Shown: piece by piece, positions 1-7,793 of the stretch
Numbering within the stretch: position 1 is the first letter of the stretch
Layout of the letters: every line of letters begins with the position of its first letter
Assembly (NCBI RefSeq): GCF_023218075.1
Contig: NZ_JALPTB010000036.1
Span: 1-64,000, forward strand
Reading direction: 5' to 3'
Source: Rhodococcus sp. HM1
GTDB lineage: Bacteria; Actinomycetota; Actinomycetes; Mycobacteriales; Mycobacteriaceae
Length of the DNA: 64,000 nucleotides
The notes under the pieces: model-generated
Database searches by the model: none
The model's input: the letters and a program-made list of their open reading frames with translations, nothing else
What the model was told of the DNA's origin: nothing
Position numbers and translations under genes: made by a program

Positions 1-29
1 GGTGGGGAGGGAGTTTCTGTGCATGACGG

Positions 30-60
30 GATCGGCGGCAGCGCGAAGCTGCCGCCGATC
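30..60. terminator. Hairpin downstream of the acyl-CoA ligase
   Basis: Perfect 12-bp inverted repeat (GATCGGCGGCAG at 30-41 and its complement at 49-60, 7-nt loop) 13 bases beyond the stop codon of the minus-strand ligase. It fits an intrinsic terminator, although no T-run is visible on the minus-strand side. Confidence 0.6.
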
Positions 61-73
61 CGGTGGGGGCCGA

Positions 74-1606
74 TCAGGCCGGGGAAGGTGCGAAGCGATC
101 CCGTAGGTCGCGCTTGAGGATCTTGCCGGTCACGTTCTTGGGGAGTGTGTCGACGAACTCGACGCGGCGCGGCACCTGGAATCCGCCGAGATGCTCGCGG
201 CAGCTCGCGATGATGTCGTCGGCGCTCGCGTCGGCTCCTTCGCGGAGAACTACGACGGCACAGACGATTTCGCCCCAGGTTTCGTTCGGAACGCCGATCG
301 CGGCGGCTTCGGCGACGGCGGGGTGGCGGTAGAGGGCCTGCTCGACCGCGAGGGACGCCACGTTCTCGCCGCCGCTGATGATGAGGTCCTTCTTGCGGTC
401 GACGATGTACACGAAGCCTTCGGCGTCCTGCCGCACCAGATCACCGGTGTGGAACCAGCCGTCGGTGAAGGCGGCCTCGGTTGCCTCGGGATCGTTCCAG
501 TATCCCGACATGACCTGGTCCGCGCGCACGATCATCTCACCGATCTCGCCGCGGGGAACATCGTTCATCGCGTCGTCGACGATGCGGATGTCCGCCAGTC
601 GCATCGGTTTTCCTGCGGCCGCCAGCAGTTCGGGCTCGCCGTTCGCGGCCCGGCGATGCGACGCCTCGTCGAAATGGAGGACGTTGCCGGCCAGCTCGGT
701 CATGCCCATTCCCTGGTAGAAATCGCAGCCGAGCCGGTCCAGGCCTTCGCGGAGCACCGCTGCGGGGATGGCGGACGAGCCGTACCCGATCGCTTCGAGC
801 GTGCCGAGATCGTGCTCGTCGAGCGCGGGATCCTGCAGCAGGAAGTTGATCATGGTGGGAGCGAGTCCGGTCTGCGTGACCTTCCACTCCTCGACCGTCC
901 GGAGGAAGGTCGCGTTGTCGTAGGCACGCAGAATCCCGACCGTGTTGCCGTTCAGGTGGTTGAGCAGCGTCACGTAGCCGCCCACGTGACAGAGCGGGAA
1001 GCAGAACAGAAACACGGTACCCTCGGGCAGGTTCCAGTGGAGCGCCGACGACGTGATGCCGCTGAGCAGGTTCCGGTGGCTGATCGCCACGCCCTTGGGC
1101 ATTCCCGTGGTGCCGCTGGTGTAGACCAGCCACGCGATGTCGTCCGGGGACGGCCGGGTCACCGGCGGCTCCGTCGATGCGTTGCGGACGAACGACTCCC
1201 AGGAGGTGTCCTCGTCGGAACCGTCGATGACGACGATCGTGTGGACGGAGGGGACGCGCTCCCGGACCGTTGCGGCGACCTCGGCGAATTCCTCGGAGAC
1301 GACGAGCACCGACGCCCCGGAGTGCTCGACGAGCGCGACGATCTGTTCGGGATGGAGCCGGAAGTTGAGGATGGTCAGCGCCATTCCGGCCATCGGGACG
1401 CCGTAGTAGCAGTCGAAGTACTCGGTGCAGTTCGTCGAGAGGATCGCGACCCGGTCACCCGGATTCGCTACGGCAAGAAGCGCATTCGCGAGTCTCCGGG
1501 TTCGGTCGCGCAGTTCGCCGAAGTCGACCACGTCGTTCTCGAATCGGAGGGCGATCCGGTCGGGATGTTTGCGTGCGCCGTACTCGACGATGTCGCTGAG
1601 CAGCAT
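74..1606 (-). CDS. AMP-dependent acyl-CoA synthetase/ligase
   Basis: Predicted 510-residue ANL-superfamily enzyme that activates a carboxylic acid to its CoA thioester through an acyl-adenylate. The phosphate-binding loop YTSGTTGMPKG is at residues 162-172, followed by YQGMGMTE, DGWFHTGDL and the C-terminal lysine motif PKNVTGKILKR, so both domains are complete. The reading frame is open further upstream, but ATG at 1606 is preferred because GGAG lies about 10 bases before it and the family N-terminus starts there. It follows the cyclase-family gene by 49 bases and is probably co-transcribed. The acid substrate (fatty, aromatic or terpenoid) cannot be told from sequence. Confidence 0.9.
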   Translation of the reverse strand: MLLSDIVEYGARKHPDRIALRFENDVVDFGELRDRTRRLANALLAVANPGDRVAILSTNCTEYFDCYYGVPMAGMALTILNFRLHPEQIVALVEHSGASVLVVSEEFAEVAATVRERVPSVHTIVVIDGSDEDTSWESFVRNASTEPPVTRPSPDDIAWLVYTSGTTGMPKGVAISHRNLLSGITSSALHWNLPEGTVFLFCFPLCHVGGYVTLLNHLNGNTVGILRAYDNATFLRTVEEWKVTQTGLAPTMINFLLQDPALDEHDLGTLEAIGYGSSAIPAAVLREGLDRLGCDFYQGMGMTELAGNVLHFDEASHRRAANGEPELLAAAGKPMRLADIRIVDDAMNDVPRGEIGEMIVRADQVMSGYWNDPEATEAAFTDGWFHTGDLVRQDAEGFVYIVDRKKDLIISGGENVASLAVEQALYRHPAVAEAAAIGVPNETWGEIVCAVVVLREGADASADDIIASCREHLGGFQVPRRVEFVDTLPKNVTGKILKRDLRDRFAPSPA

Positions 1607-1655
1607 GTCGGGGGTTCTCCTGAGGTCGAGGGGATTGTGCGAGCGACCGTGGCGC

Positions 1656-2576
1656 TCAGCGGATGGCGAGCGGATTGATCGGCGACCCGACGCCACGGGT
1701 GAACTGCAGGGGCGGTCCCGCGTAGAAGAAGTCGTAGACACCGTCGGCCGCGCATGCCGCGGCGAGTTCCTCGAAGTTGAGCATTTCGGCGAGCGTCATG
1801 CCCATGTCGCGGATGAGCACCATGTGCAGTTCGAACAACGCACCCGGGTTCTCCCCCGGCATGACCTCGACGGCCCAGTTGTCCGCGCCGACCACGGCGA
1901 CGTCGCGGTCGCGGAGCCACTGCGCGCAGGCGAGCGACAGGCCGGGTTCCCCCGCCATGTACGACGCCGGGTCGCGCTCGGCGAGAAACTTTGCATGCCA
2001 ACCGGTTCGGATGAGCAGGATGTCGCCCGGCCCGACCTCCACCTGCTGGGATCGGGCGACCGCGTCGAGTTCGTCCGGTCCGATCGCGGTTCCCGCCTCC
2101 AGCCAGTCGACGCCGCGGTGGCGGGCGATGTCGAGGAGGACGCCGCGGCCGGCGATACCCTTGGACTGCGTATGGATGCCGCACTTGTCGGCGCCCTTGA
2201 CGGTGATGCCGGTGCCGGGATGACCGTTGTAGATCTGCTCGTCGTACTGGACGTGCGAGAGCGCGTCGTACTGCGATCCGGCCTGCAGCGGCATGAACAC
2301 GTAGTCGTCGGCCCACTTGAATCCGCCGGGCAGGACCTGCTCCTGGCCGTTCTCGGACATGAGGCGGATCGGGTTGATGCGGGCGCCGCCGGGCTGAGGC
2401 CCGTCGCCGTCGAGGGGGATCCCCAGCTCGAAGATCTCACCCGTGCGAATCAGCTTTGCCGCCGCGACCAGGCGTTCCGGGGTGATGAGGTTCGTCGTAC
2501 CGCGCTCGTCGTCGGAGCCCCACCGCCCCCAGTTGCGCACCTTCTCGCCGAGTTCACGCATCGCAGGAACGGGCAT
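1656..2576 (-). CDS. Cyclase family protein (kynurenine-formamidase fold)
   Basis: 306 residues, similar to the PF04199 cyclase family, metal-dependent hydrolases that include bacterial kynurenine formamidase and polyketide cyclases. The central region GSQYDALSHVQYD replaces the classical HxGTHxDxxxH signature: the Asp and second His remain, but the first His-Gly-Thr-His part is changed, as in the longer 300-residue actinobacterial subgroup. The start at 2576 is chosen because GGAGGAA precedes it by 5 bases; two upstream ATGs have no such site. It lies upstream of the acyl-CoA ligase in the same direction, which suggests ring opening or ester/amide hydrolysis before CoA activation. The substrate is unknown. 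Confidence 0.8.
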   Translation of the reverse strand: MPVPAMRELGEKVRNWGRWGSDDERGTTNLITPERLVAAAKLIRTGEIFELGIPLDGDGPQPGGARINPIRLMSENGQEQVLPGGFKWADDYVFMPLQAGSQYDALSHVQYDEQIYNGHPGTGITVKGADKCGIHTQSKGIAGRGVLLDIARHRGVDWLEAGTAIGPDELDAVARSQQVEVGPGDILLIRTGWHAKFLAERDPASYMAGEPGLSLACAQWLRDRDVAVVGADNWAVEVMPGENPGALFELHMVLIRDMGMTLAEMLNFEELAAACAADGVYDFFYAGPPLQFTRGVGSPINPLAIR

Positions 2577-2634
2577 GGTCTTCCTCCAGGGGTCTGTTCG
2601 TGACGTGACAGTCATGTCAACTTCATTGATTCCG

Positions 2635-2663
2635 ATTGTGAGCGACAACACTCGAAGTGTCAA
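2635..2663 (-). promoter_or_regulatory. Sigma70-type promoter for the cyclase/acyl-CoA ligase pair
   Basis: On the minus strand TTGACA (2658-2663) is followed after exactly 17 bases by CACAAT (2635-2640), about 60 bases before the cyclase start codon. This is the best -35/-10 pair I found in the window. The palindrome at 2606-2619 lies just downstream and is a plausible repressor site. Confidence 0.55.
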
Positions 2664-2815
2664 TAGGCCGCCGTTCCGGGAGTGCGCCCGGCGACCGCAT
2701 CCTCGGTAGTCCCCTGGTCGGGCGGCACGAATCCGACTGTTGTGCAGCAGATTCGGAAACCATCCGCTCGGGGTGGCGGGATCCCCTGCAAGACTGCTCG
2801 ACCCACCACACCGAA

Positions 2816-2852
2816 CCGGCCCCGCCCCGATCCATCTCGGGGGCGGGGCCGG
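2816..2852. terminator. GC-rich terminator hairpin after the tetR gene
   Basis: A 15-bp arm at 2816-2830 pairs with the complementary arm ending near 2852, with one extra G in the right arm and a 6-nt loop. It lies 36 bases past the tetR stop on the minus strand and separates tetR from the promoter of the cyclase gene. Confidence 0.65.
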
Positions 2853-2887
2853 CGACGGCGTTCCCGGCGGGGGCGGACGCGGTGTGA

Positions 2888-3571
2888 TCAGTCCGATGTC
2901 AGCAGCGCGGTAACCATCCGCGTCATCACCGACGTCGCCTCGTGAATCGACAGTCGCGACACGTCACGCAGCGACACCCAGGTCGGCCAGGTGACGGCGA
3001 TGCCCAGCGCCTGCAGCACCTCCCCGCGGCGGGGGACATCGCCTCCGGCGAGTTCACGGGCGAACAACGCCTCGATCTCCGAACTCACGCCACGCAGGTA
3101 CCGCACCCGGTTGCGCTGCAGTTCGCGGGAGAACGGCGCCCGGAGCTCCGACGACCGGGCGAAGGGGGCGACGAATTCCAGAACCCGGGCACGCTGCCGA
3201 CAATACGTCTCGATCCGTTCCTCCAGCGACAGGTCCGCGTCGATCGGCTCGATCATCGTGTTCTGGCGACGCAGCACCTCGGCTCCCGTCGCTGCGAACA
3301 GGGTCTCGAGGTCGTTGAAATTCCCCCACAGCGATCGCAGCGACACCCCGGCCCGGTCCGCGATCTGCGCCCCCGTCGGCGAGAGTTCACCCGCGCCGAT
3401 CAGGGAGATGTGCGCCTCGACGATCGCGCGGCGGGTCCGCTCGGCCCGTGCCTGGCGCCCGTCCACGGCGGGCGGCGCGTCGTCCTGCCTGGCGGCACCG
3501 TCGACCGGTGCTCCGATTTCGCGCGCCGGAATCACGCGCACGGGCGGCGTACTTCCACTGACAACCCCCAT
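2888..3571 (-). CDS. TetR family transcriptional regulator
   Basis: 227 residues. After a roughly 40-residue flexible N-terminus comes a TetR DNA-binding domain (RAERTRRAIVEAHI through ADRAGVSLRSLWGNFND, about residues 42-85) and an all-helical ligand domain. ATG at 3571 has a G-rich ribosome site (GGGGGGA). It lies 24 bases after the HSL-type hydrolase gene on the same strand, so it may be the last gene of the acyl-CoA dehydrogenase/hydrolase unit and its local regulator. The ligand is unknown; acyl-CoA esters are common for regulators in such settings, but that is inference. Confidence 0.85.
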   Translation of the reverse strand: MGVVSGSTPPVRVIPAREIGAPVDGAARQDDAPPAVDGRQARAERTRRAIVEAHISLIGAGELSPTGAQIADRAGVSLRSLWGNFNDLETLFAATGAEVLRRQNTMIEPIDADLSLEERIETYCRQRARVLEFVAPFARSSELRAPFSRELQRNRVRYLRGVSSEIEALFARELAGGDVPRRGEVLQALGIAVTWPTWVSLRDVSRLSIHEATSVMTRMVTALLTSD

Positions 3572-3595
3572 CGAATCCCCCCAAAAGTCTTCGTT

Positions 3596-4573
3596 CTAGC
3601 CGGTCTCGAGCACCGCAGTACGCGCAGTGGCGCGAATGATCGAATCACACAAGGACGCGGTTGCGCGACGGGTTACCGCTGCTCCGCGAACCAGAGAAAA
3701 TCCGTGGAAAGTGCCGGGCCAGAGGTGCAGTTCCACGCGCACGCCGGCCTGCAGAAGGCGCTGGGCGTATTCGAGCCCTTCGTCGCGCAGCGGATCGAGT
3801 TCGTTGACGGTGATGTAGGTGGCCGGCAGTCCCGACAGATCCTGTTGCCGCGCCGGCACCGCCTCCCCGGTCGGCGGCTGCTCGCCCAGATAGTGACGCC
3901 AGCTCAGCGCTGCCTTGGTGTTGTCCCACACGGGCGTGTCGGTGCCGCTGCGCATCGAGGCGGTCTGGAGCCGGTCGTCGAGTTCGGGCTCGAGCAGAAC
4001 CTGCAGCGCGATCGGCGGGCCGTCGAGGTCCCGGGCGCGCAGAGCGACGCTGGCGGCCAGGCCGGCGCCCGCGGAATCGCCGACCAGGACGATCCGGTCC
4101 GGGTCGATGTCGAGATGCGTTGCACTCGAAGCGATCCAGGTCAGGGCGGCGTAGCAGTCGTCGACCGCGGCCGGGTACGGATGCTCGGGGGCGAGCCGGT
4201 AGTCGACGGAGACGACGACTGCCCCGGTGCGCCGCGCGATCACCGAGTTCAGTGCGTCGCTCTGCGCGGCCGAGCCGAGCACGAAGCCGCCGCCGTGGAT
4301 TTCGAGCACGACCGCCCGGGATCCGAAGTTCCCGTCCGGACAGGCGTCCGGCACGAACAACCGGACCGGAATCTCCGGACCACCGGGCGCACCGGGGACC
4401 AGCCACTCCTCGACGGCGACGCCCGAGGTGTCCGCGGGACCGAGCCCGGACATCAACTCGTCGAAGGTGCGGCGAGCCTCCTCCAGATTCTCGAGGCGCA
4501 GGTCGGGTAGCTGCGCCAGGGCCGCGGCGAGATCGGGATCGACCGTCGCCGCGAACGGCATAATCTCACTCAT
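3596..4573 (-). CDS. Alpha/beta hydrolase, hormone-sensitive-lipase family esterase
   Basis: 325 residues. The oxyanion motif HGGGFVLG (from residue 93) and nucleophile motif GDSAGAGLA (Ser167) place it in the HSL family, also known as esterase family IV. The expected Asp (NELDPLRDEG) and His (FHGF) are present near the C-terminus. The longer open frame upstream of 4573 is a shadow of the neighbouring dehydrogenase gene; MSEIMPF begins at ATG 4573. It lies 56 bases after the acyl-CoA dehydrogenase and probably hydrolyses small acyl or carboxylic esters in the cytoplasm, feeding the same pathway. Confidence 0.88.
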   Translation of the reverse strand: MSEIMPFAATVDPDLAAALAQLPDLRLENLEEARRTFDELMSGLGPADTSGVAVEEWLVPGAPGGPEIPVRLFVPDACPDGNFGSRAVVLEIHGGGFVLGSAAQSDALNSVIARRTGAVVVSVDYRLAPEHPYPAAVDDCYAALTWIASSATHLDIDPDRIVLVGDSAGAGLAASVALRARDLDGPPIALQVLLEPELDDRLQTASMRSGTDTPVWDNTKAALSWRHYLGEQPPTGEAVPARQQDLSGLPATYITVNELDPLRDEGLEYAQRLLQAGVRVELHLWPGTFHGFSLVRGAAVTRRATASLCDSIIRATARTAVLETG

Positions 4574-4629
4574 GCCGGATGACACTAACCGATTCGGCAG
4601 TCGCAGTGCAGATTTTCTCCGGGGCAGAA

Positions 4630-5856
4630 CTATTCGGCGAGCAGGCCCTTCGCGATGTGGGTCACCTGGATCTCGTTGCTTCCCGCGTAGATCATCAACG
4701 ACTTGGCATCGCGCGCGAGCTGCTCGACGCGGTACTCGGCCATGTAGCCGTTGCCCCCGAACAACTGCACCGCTTCCATCGCCACCTCGGTCGCGGCACG
4801 CGAGGAGTACAGCTTCATCGCCGACGCCTCCGACAGGCTCACCGGCTTGCCGGCCGCGGCGCGTTCGATCGCGCTGAACACCATGTTCTGCACGTTGATG
4901 CGCGCGACCTCCATCTCGGCCAGCTTGAGCTGGATGAGCTGGAACTGCGCGATCTCCCTGCCCCACAGCTTCCGGGACTTGGCGTACGCGGTGCACAGCT
5001 TCAGGCACTGCTCGATGATGCCGAGCGAGAGATAGGCGATGCCGATCCGTTCGGCCGCGAACGATTCCTTCGCGCTGTCCTTGCCGTCGCTCTTGCCGCC
5101 CTCCTCGGTTTCGCCGAGCAGCCGGTCGCGGGTGATGCGGACGTTGTCGAAGAACAGTTCGCCGGTGGGCGAGGAGTTCATGCCCATCTTCTTGAACGGG
5201 GCGCTCTGCGTCAGCCCCTCCATGCCCTTGTCGAGCACGAACGCGAGGACCTTGCGATCCCGCCGATCGACGGTCGCGTCCCCCTCGTCGAGCTTCGCGT
5301 AGACGATGATGACGTCGGCGTAGGGGCCGTTGGTGATGAACGTCTTCTGGCCGTTGAGGATGTAGTCCTCGCCGTCGCGGCGCACGGTCGACTTCATCCC
5401 GCCGAATGCGTCGGAGCCGGAGTCCGGTTCGGTGATCGCCCACGCGCCGACCTTCTCCATGGTGACCAGTTCCGGCAGCCAGCGCTTCTTCTGGGCGAGG
5501 GTGCCGCGGCTGCGGATGGTGCCGGCGGTCAGGCCGAGGCTCACGCCCATCGACGCGACGAGACCGAGGCTGACACCGGCGATCTCGATGTTGAGCAGCG
5601 CCGCCATTCCGGGCGAGCCGCCCATCCCGCCGGACTTGGCGGGCGCGCTCTCCCCCGCTTCCTCGCGGGCCAGGGCTTTCGCCAGCGATTCCCGGGCCAT
5701 CTCGTCGATGCCGAACGCCGCGAACATCTTGCGGATGATGTCGTACGGCGGCAGCGCACCGCTCTCGAGTTCATCGACGTGGGGGCGGATTTCCTTCTCG
5801 ATGAAGCCGCGAAGAGCGTCGCGGAACATGAGGTCGGTGTCGGACCACTCGTACAT
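4630..5856 (-). CDS. Acyl-CoA dehydrogenase
   Basis: 408-residue FAD-dependent acyl-CoA dehydrogenase, catalysing alpha,beta-desaturation of an acyl-CoA with electron transfer to ETF. Family signatures are visible: ITEPDSGSDA, GQKTFITNGP, ERIGIAYLSLG, and near the C-terminus QLFGGNGYMAEYRVEQLARD followed by IYAGSNEIQ. An insertion rich in Gly/Met/Ala after residue 90 (SGGMGGSPGMAA) is somewhat unusual. ATG 5856 is preferred over upstream in-frame starts because the family N-terminus (YEWSDTDLMFRDALRGF) begins there. It is first in a unit with the HSL esterase and TetR, and divergent from the DUF5313 gene. Confidence 0.9.
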   Translation of the reverse strand: MYEWSDTDLMFRDALRGFIEKEIRPHVDELESGALPPYDIIRKMFAAFGIDEMARESLAKALAREEAGESAPAKSGGMGGSPGMAALLNIEIAGVSLGLVASMGVSLGLTAGTIRSRGTLAQKKRWLPELVTMEKVGAWAITEPDSGSDAFGGMKSTVRRDGEDYILNGQKTFITNGPYADVIIVYAKLDEGDATVDRRDRKVLAFVLDKGMEGLTQSAPFKKMGMNSSPTGELFFDNVRITRDRLLGETEEGGKSDGKDSAKESFAAERIGIAYLSLGIIEQCLKLCTAYAKSRKLWGREIAQFQLIQLKLAEMEVARINVQNMVFSAIERAAAGKPVSLSEASAMKLYSSRAATEVAMEAVQLFGGNGYMAEYRVEQLARDAKSLMIYAGSNEIQVTHIAKGLLAE

Positions 5857-5937
5857 GGTCGCAATATAGAACAGGTTCCTGGGGCCGTACAGGACTCGTC
5901 CCACTCCCGCCTTCCCCGCGATCGGAGAGATTTGGAC

Positions 5938-5956
5938 CGCACGATTAGTTAGTGCG
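5938..5956. promoter_or_regulatory. Possible operator between acyl-CoA dehydrogenase and DUF5313 gene
   Basis: Inverted repeat CGCAC-N9-GTGCG with an AT-rich centre in the only AT-rich stretch of the divergent intergenic region. It could bind the TetR protein encoded at 2888-3571. The arms are short, so this is tentative. Confidence 0.3.
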
Positions 5957-6020
5957 CTACTTATATGTGTACACTCGATCTCGACCGATCGTGACGACAC
6001 ACGAGGAAGCGAAACGGCAC

Positions 6021-6404
6021 ATGCGCACTCGCCCCGGCCCCGTCCAGTGGACCGCCTACGCCTTCGGACGCCCCCTACCCGCCTCGATGCGCGAATGGGT
6101 CCGCAACGACCTGGTCGGCGACCACGCCGTCCTCCGCCACATGATCCGCAGCCAGGTCCCGTTCCTCCCGGTCTACGCGGCCTTCCTACTGCTCCCCGGG
6201 CCGATCTGGCTCCGCCTGAGCACGGCGGGACTCGGCATGATGCTGTCGCTGTTCTTCTCCGTCGCCTACATGGCCCACAACCGCACGCGCCGGCTCGAGA
6301 AGAACGGACTGCCCGGCGACCTCGAGAACGACCGGGTCAAGCAGCGGCGCGCGGCCGAGCACGCCGCCTACGAGAAGTGGCGCAGCACTCTCACCCCGCA
6401 GTAG
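6021..6404 (+). CDS. DUF5313 family membrane protein
   Basis: 127 residues. The N-terminal PGPVQWTAYAFGRPLP and WVRNDLVGDHAVLRHM resemble the actinobacterial DUF5313 family, of unknown function. Two closely spaced hydrophobic segments (about residues 45-85, VPFLPVYAAFLLL and LGMMLSLFFSVAYMAH) indicate an inner-membrane protein with a basic cytoplasmic tail. ATG 6021 has GAGGAAG 11 bases upstream; the frame is open from 5952, but the family N-terminus fits 6021. Its 3' end overlaps the convergent tetR gene by 14 bases. Confidence 0.75.
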   Translation: MRTRPGPVQWTAYAFGRPLPASMREWVRNDLVGDHAVLRHMIRSQVPFLPVYAAFLLLPGPIWLRLSTAGLGMMLSLFFSVAYMAHNRTRRLEKNGLPGDLENDRVKQRRAAEHAAYEKWRSTLTPQ

Positions 6405-7020
6405 CGGGGGCGGCACCAGTAGCGGGGGCAGCACCGACCAACTCCGCGACCATCTCGCGCCCCAGTCGCAGCGGCGCGTCGCTGTGCTCGAGCTTCGACC
6501 CGGCGAGCGCGCCGTCGTAGATCAATCGGATCCGCAGGGCGAGGGCATCCGGTTCGGTGACGCCGGCCGCCGTGAGGAGTTCGACCAGCGTGCGCCGCAG
6601 CCACTCCCGGTGCGCGACCACCGGCGGAAACGATTCCTCCGGGAATTCCGTTGCGGCATTGGAGTATTGACATCCTCGAAAACCCTTCGAGGGCGCCGAC
6701 GCGAGTGCCAGGTCGAAGAAGGTGAGGATCTTGACGATCGGATCCTGCACACCGGCGACCGCACCTTCCCACCGGGCACGGTCCCGGCCGTCGAGCCGAT
6801 CCAGATAGGCGAGCACCAGCGCGTCCTTCGATCCGTAGGACGAGTACAGGCTGGCGCGTGCGACCCCCGATTCGGCGAGGATGCGGTCGATGCCGACGGC
6901 CCGGATGCCGTGTTCCGAGAAGAGCGCCGTCGCCGTCTCCAGGAGTCTTTCGGCAGGACCGGGCTTGCCGGTGCGGGTGTTCCGGCCGGTGTTCGACTCG
7001 GTGTGGGTGGAGACTGTCAC
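6391..7020 (-). CDS. TetR family regulator flanking the sulfur operon
   Basis: 209 residues from a GTG at 7020 (an alternative TTG at 7047 is less likely). The helix-turn-helix region spans ALFSEHGIRAVGIDRILAESGVARASLYSSYGSKDALV, followed by a TetR_C-type ligand domain. The C-terminus ends in a repeated GAAPAT. It is divergent from the leader peptide and sulfur-transport operon, and a 20-bp palindrome lies exactly between them (7048-7067), so it very likely represses both itself and that operon. The inducer is unknown. The 3' end overlaps the convergent DUF5313 gene. Confidence 0.85.
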   Translation of the reverse strand: MTVSTHTESNTGRNTRTGKPGPAERLLETATALFSEHGIRAVGIDRILAESGVARASLYSSYGSKDALVLAYLDRLDGRDRARWEGAVAGVQDPIVKILTFFDLALASAPSKGFRGCQYSNAATEFPEESFPPVVAHREWLRRTLVELLTAAGVTEPDALALRIRLIYDGALAGSKLEHSDAPLRLGREMVAELVGAAPATGAAPATAG

Positions 7021-7047
7021 GCCGTCGAGCCTAACCGACCCTCGCAA

Positions 7048-7067
7048 TAGACAGATCGGTCTGTCTA
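7048..7067. promoter_or_regulatory. TetR operator palindrome
   Basis: TAGACAGA-TCGG-TCTGTCTA: perfect 8-bp arms with a 4-bp centre, the shape of a TetR-family operator. It is 28 bases before the tetR GTG on one side and 9 bases before the first GTG of the leader peptide on the other. Binding here would block both divergent promoters. Confidence 0.75.
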
Positions 7068-7075
7068 CATGTACG

Positions 7076-7168
7076 GTGAGCTTCGTGACCCACCGCCAGC
7101 TGACCCGCCGCCTGCACGTGGACCTCGTGCGCGTGGCCGGCGCCGCGTGTTGTCACATTCACCGCTGA
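7076..7168 (+). CDS. Cysteine-responsive leader peptide (uORF)
   Basis: A tiny ORF of 30 residues from GTG 7076, or 27 residues from GTG 7085. It contains HRQLTRRLHVDLVRVAG and ends with Ala-Ala-Cys-Cys-His-Ile-His-Arg. The pattern LTRR-HVDL-RV followed by adjacent Cys codons (TGT TGT) closely resembles the small Cys-tract leader peptides known from mycobacteria and relatives upstream of sulfur-assimilation genes, where ribosome stalling at Cys codons under cysteine limitation raises downstream expression. The first GTG is so close to the operator that the transcript may be leaderless. The exact start is uncertain; the frame is supported by the motif. Confidence 0.75.
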   Translation: MSFVTHRQLTRRLHVDLVRVAGAACCHIHR

Positions 7169-7181
7169 CCGGCGAAGCCCC

Positions 7182-7221
7182 GCCCGTTCTCGGGCCCTGA
7201 CGCACGTCGACCGTGCCCGGG
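7182..7221 (+). promoter_or_regulatory. Possible attenuator: alternative hairpins after the leader peptide
   Basis: GCCCG (7182-7186) can pair with CGGGC (7191-7195), or CGGGC can instead pair with GCCCG (7215-7219). The two structures are mutually exclusive, as expected for an attenuator or translation switch positioned 14-53 bases after the leader stop codon and ahead of the DUF4242 gene. Drawn by eye, without folding energies. Confidence 0.4.
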
Positions 7222-7270
7222 TGCCGGCGCAGCGACACACCCCATCCCCGTTTCACCGGAAGGTGCCCTC

Positions 7271-7786
7271 ATGTCCCTGTACCTGTACGAACTCGTGCCC
7301 GCAGACGGCCAGGCCGACGCCGCGATCAAGGCGTTCGACGCCGAGGTCGCCGCGGCCGGCGGCGAACTCATCGAATCGCAGGTCACCACCGGTGGCGCCC
7401 GCGTCTTCGCGATCGCCGAGTTCGACGCCTGCCGCGCAGCCCAGCTCGAAGCCGCCCAGCTCGACGTCGCGGAGATCTTGGGCCCCAACGAAGTTCGTCT
7501 GGTCGGCGCGGATCTCGACGAAATCAAGGCAGCGCGTCCCGAGGCCGGCTATCTCGTCGAGTGGGACATCCCGGACACGATCGACATGGACACCTACCTG
7601 GCCCGCAAGAAGGCCAACTCCCCCAAGTACGCGAACGTTCCCGAGGTGAGCTTCCTGCGTACCTACGTCCGCGAGGACATGGACAAGTGCTTGTGCTTCT
7701 ACAACGCTCCGGACGAAGCCGCGGTCGTTCGCGCCCGCGAGGCCGTCAGCACTCCGATCGACCGCATCCACTCGCTCGAAGGGTAG
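7271..7786 (+). CDS. DUF4242 domain protein, first gene of the sulfur operon
   Basis: 171 residues, soluble. Two halves are visible: an N-terminal SLYLYELVPADGQ... ferredoxin-like segment and a C-terminal half with VSFLRTYVREDMDKCLCFYNAPDEAAVVRAREAVSTPIDRIHSLEG, which resembles DUF4242 small alpha/beta proteins. There are Cys residues at CLCF but no recognised catalytic site. GGAAGG lies 7 bases before ATG 7271. It directly follows the leader peptide/attenuator and precedes a flavoprotein and an ABC transporter, so a role in organosulfur use is inferred from context only. Confidence 0.7.
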   Translation: MSLYLYELVPADGQADAAIKAFDAEVAAAGGELIESQVTTGGARVFAIAEFDACRAAQLEAAQLDVAEILGPNEVRLVGADLDEIKAARPEAGYLVEWDIPDTIDMDTYLARKKANSPKYANVPEVSFLRTYVREDMDKCLCFYNAPDEAAVVRAREAVSTPIDRIHSLEG

Positions 7787-7793
7787 GAACCCG

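Larger units (their letters stand above)
2577..2887. other. Intergenic region between tetR (2888) and the cyclase gene
   Basis: 311 bases with no convincing gene; the small ORFs here have no family signal. The region holds, on the minus strand, the terminator hairpin at 2816-2852, a good promoter (2635-2663) and a small palindrome TGACA-GTCA-TGTCA at 2606-2619 between promoter and start codon that could be an operator. Confidence 0.7.

Noticed and set aside
191-1678. 495-codon plus-strand open frame opposite the acyl-CoA ligase
   Set aside because: Mirror of the high-GC minus-strand gene; sequence has no family motifs. The same applies to the long antisense frames at 1425-2603, 2942-4510, 4579-5952, 23720-25579, 33825-35384, 36372-38078, 40065-41831 and 55231-57069.
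3596-5443. 615-codon reading of the HSL-type hydrolase
   Set aside because: The first 290 codons are antisense/alternate-frame to the acyl-CoA dehydrogenase; the real protein begins MSEIMPF at 4573.
6400-6436. Short direct repeat (AGTAGCGGGGGCGGCACC-like) at the DUF5313/tetR junction
   Set aside because: Only two imperfect copies, encoding GAAPAT twice in the TetR tail; no sign of a mobile element.
7069-7100. ATG at 7069 as start of the leader peptide
   Set aside because: It is in a different frame from the Cys-Cys peptide; the motif-bearing frame starts with GTG at 7076 or 7085.
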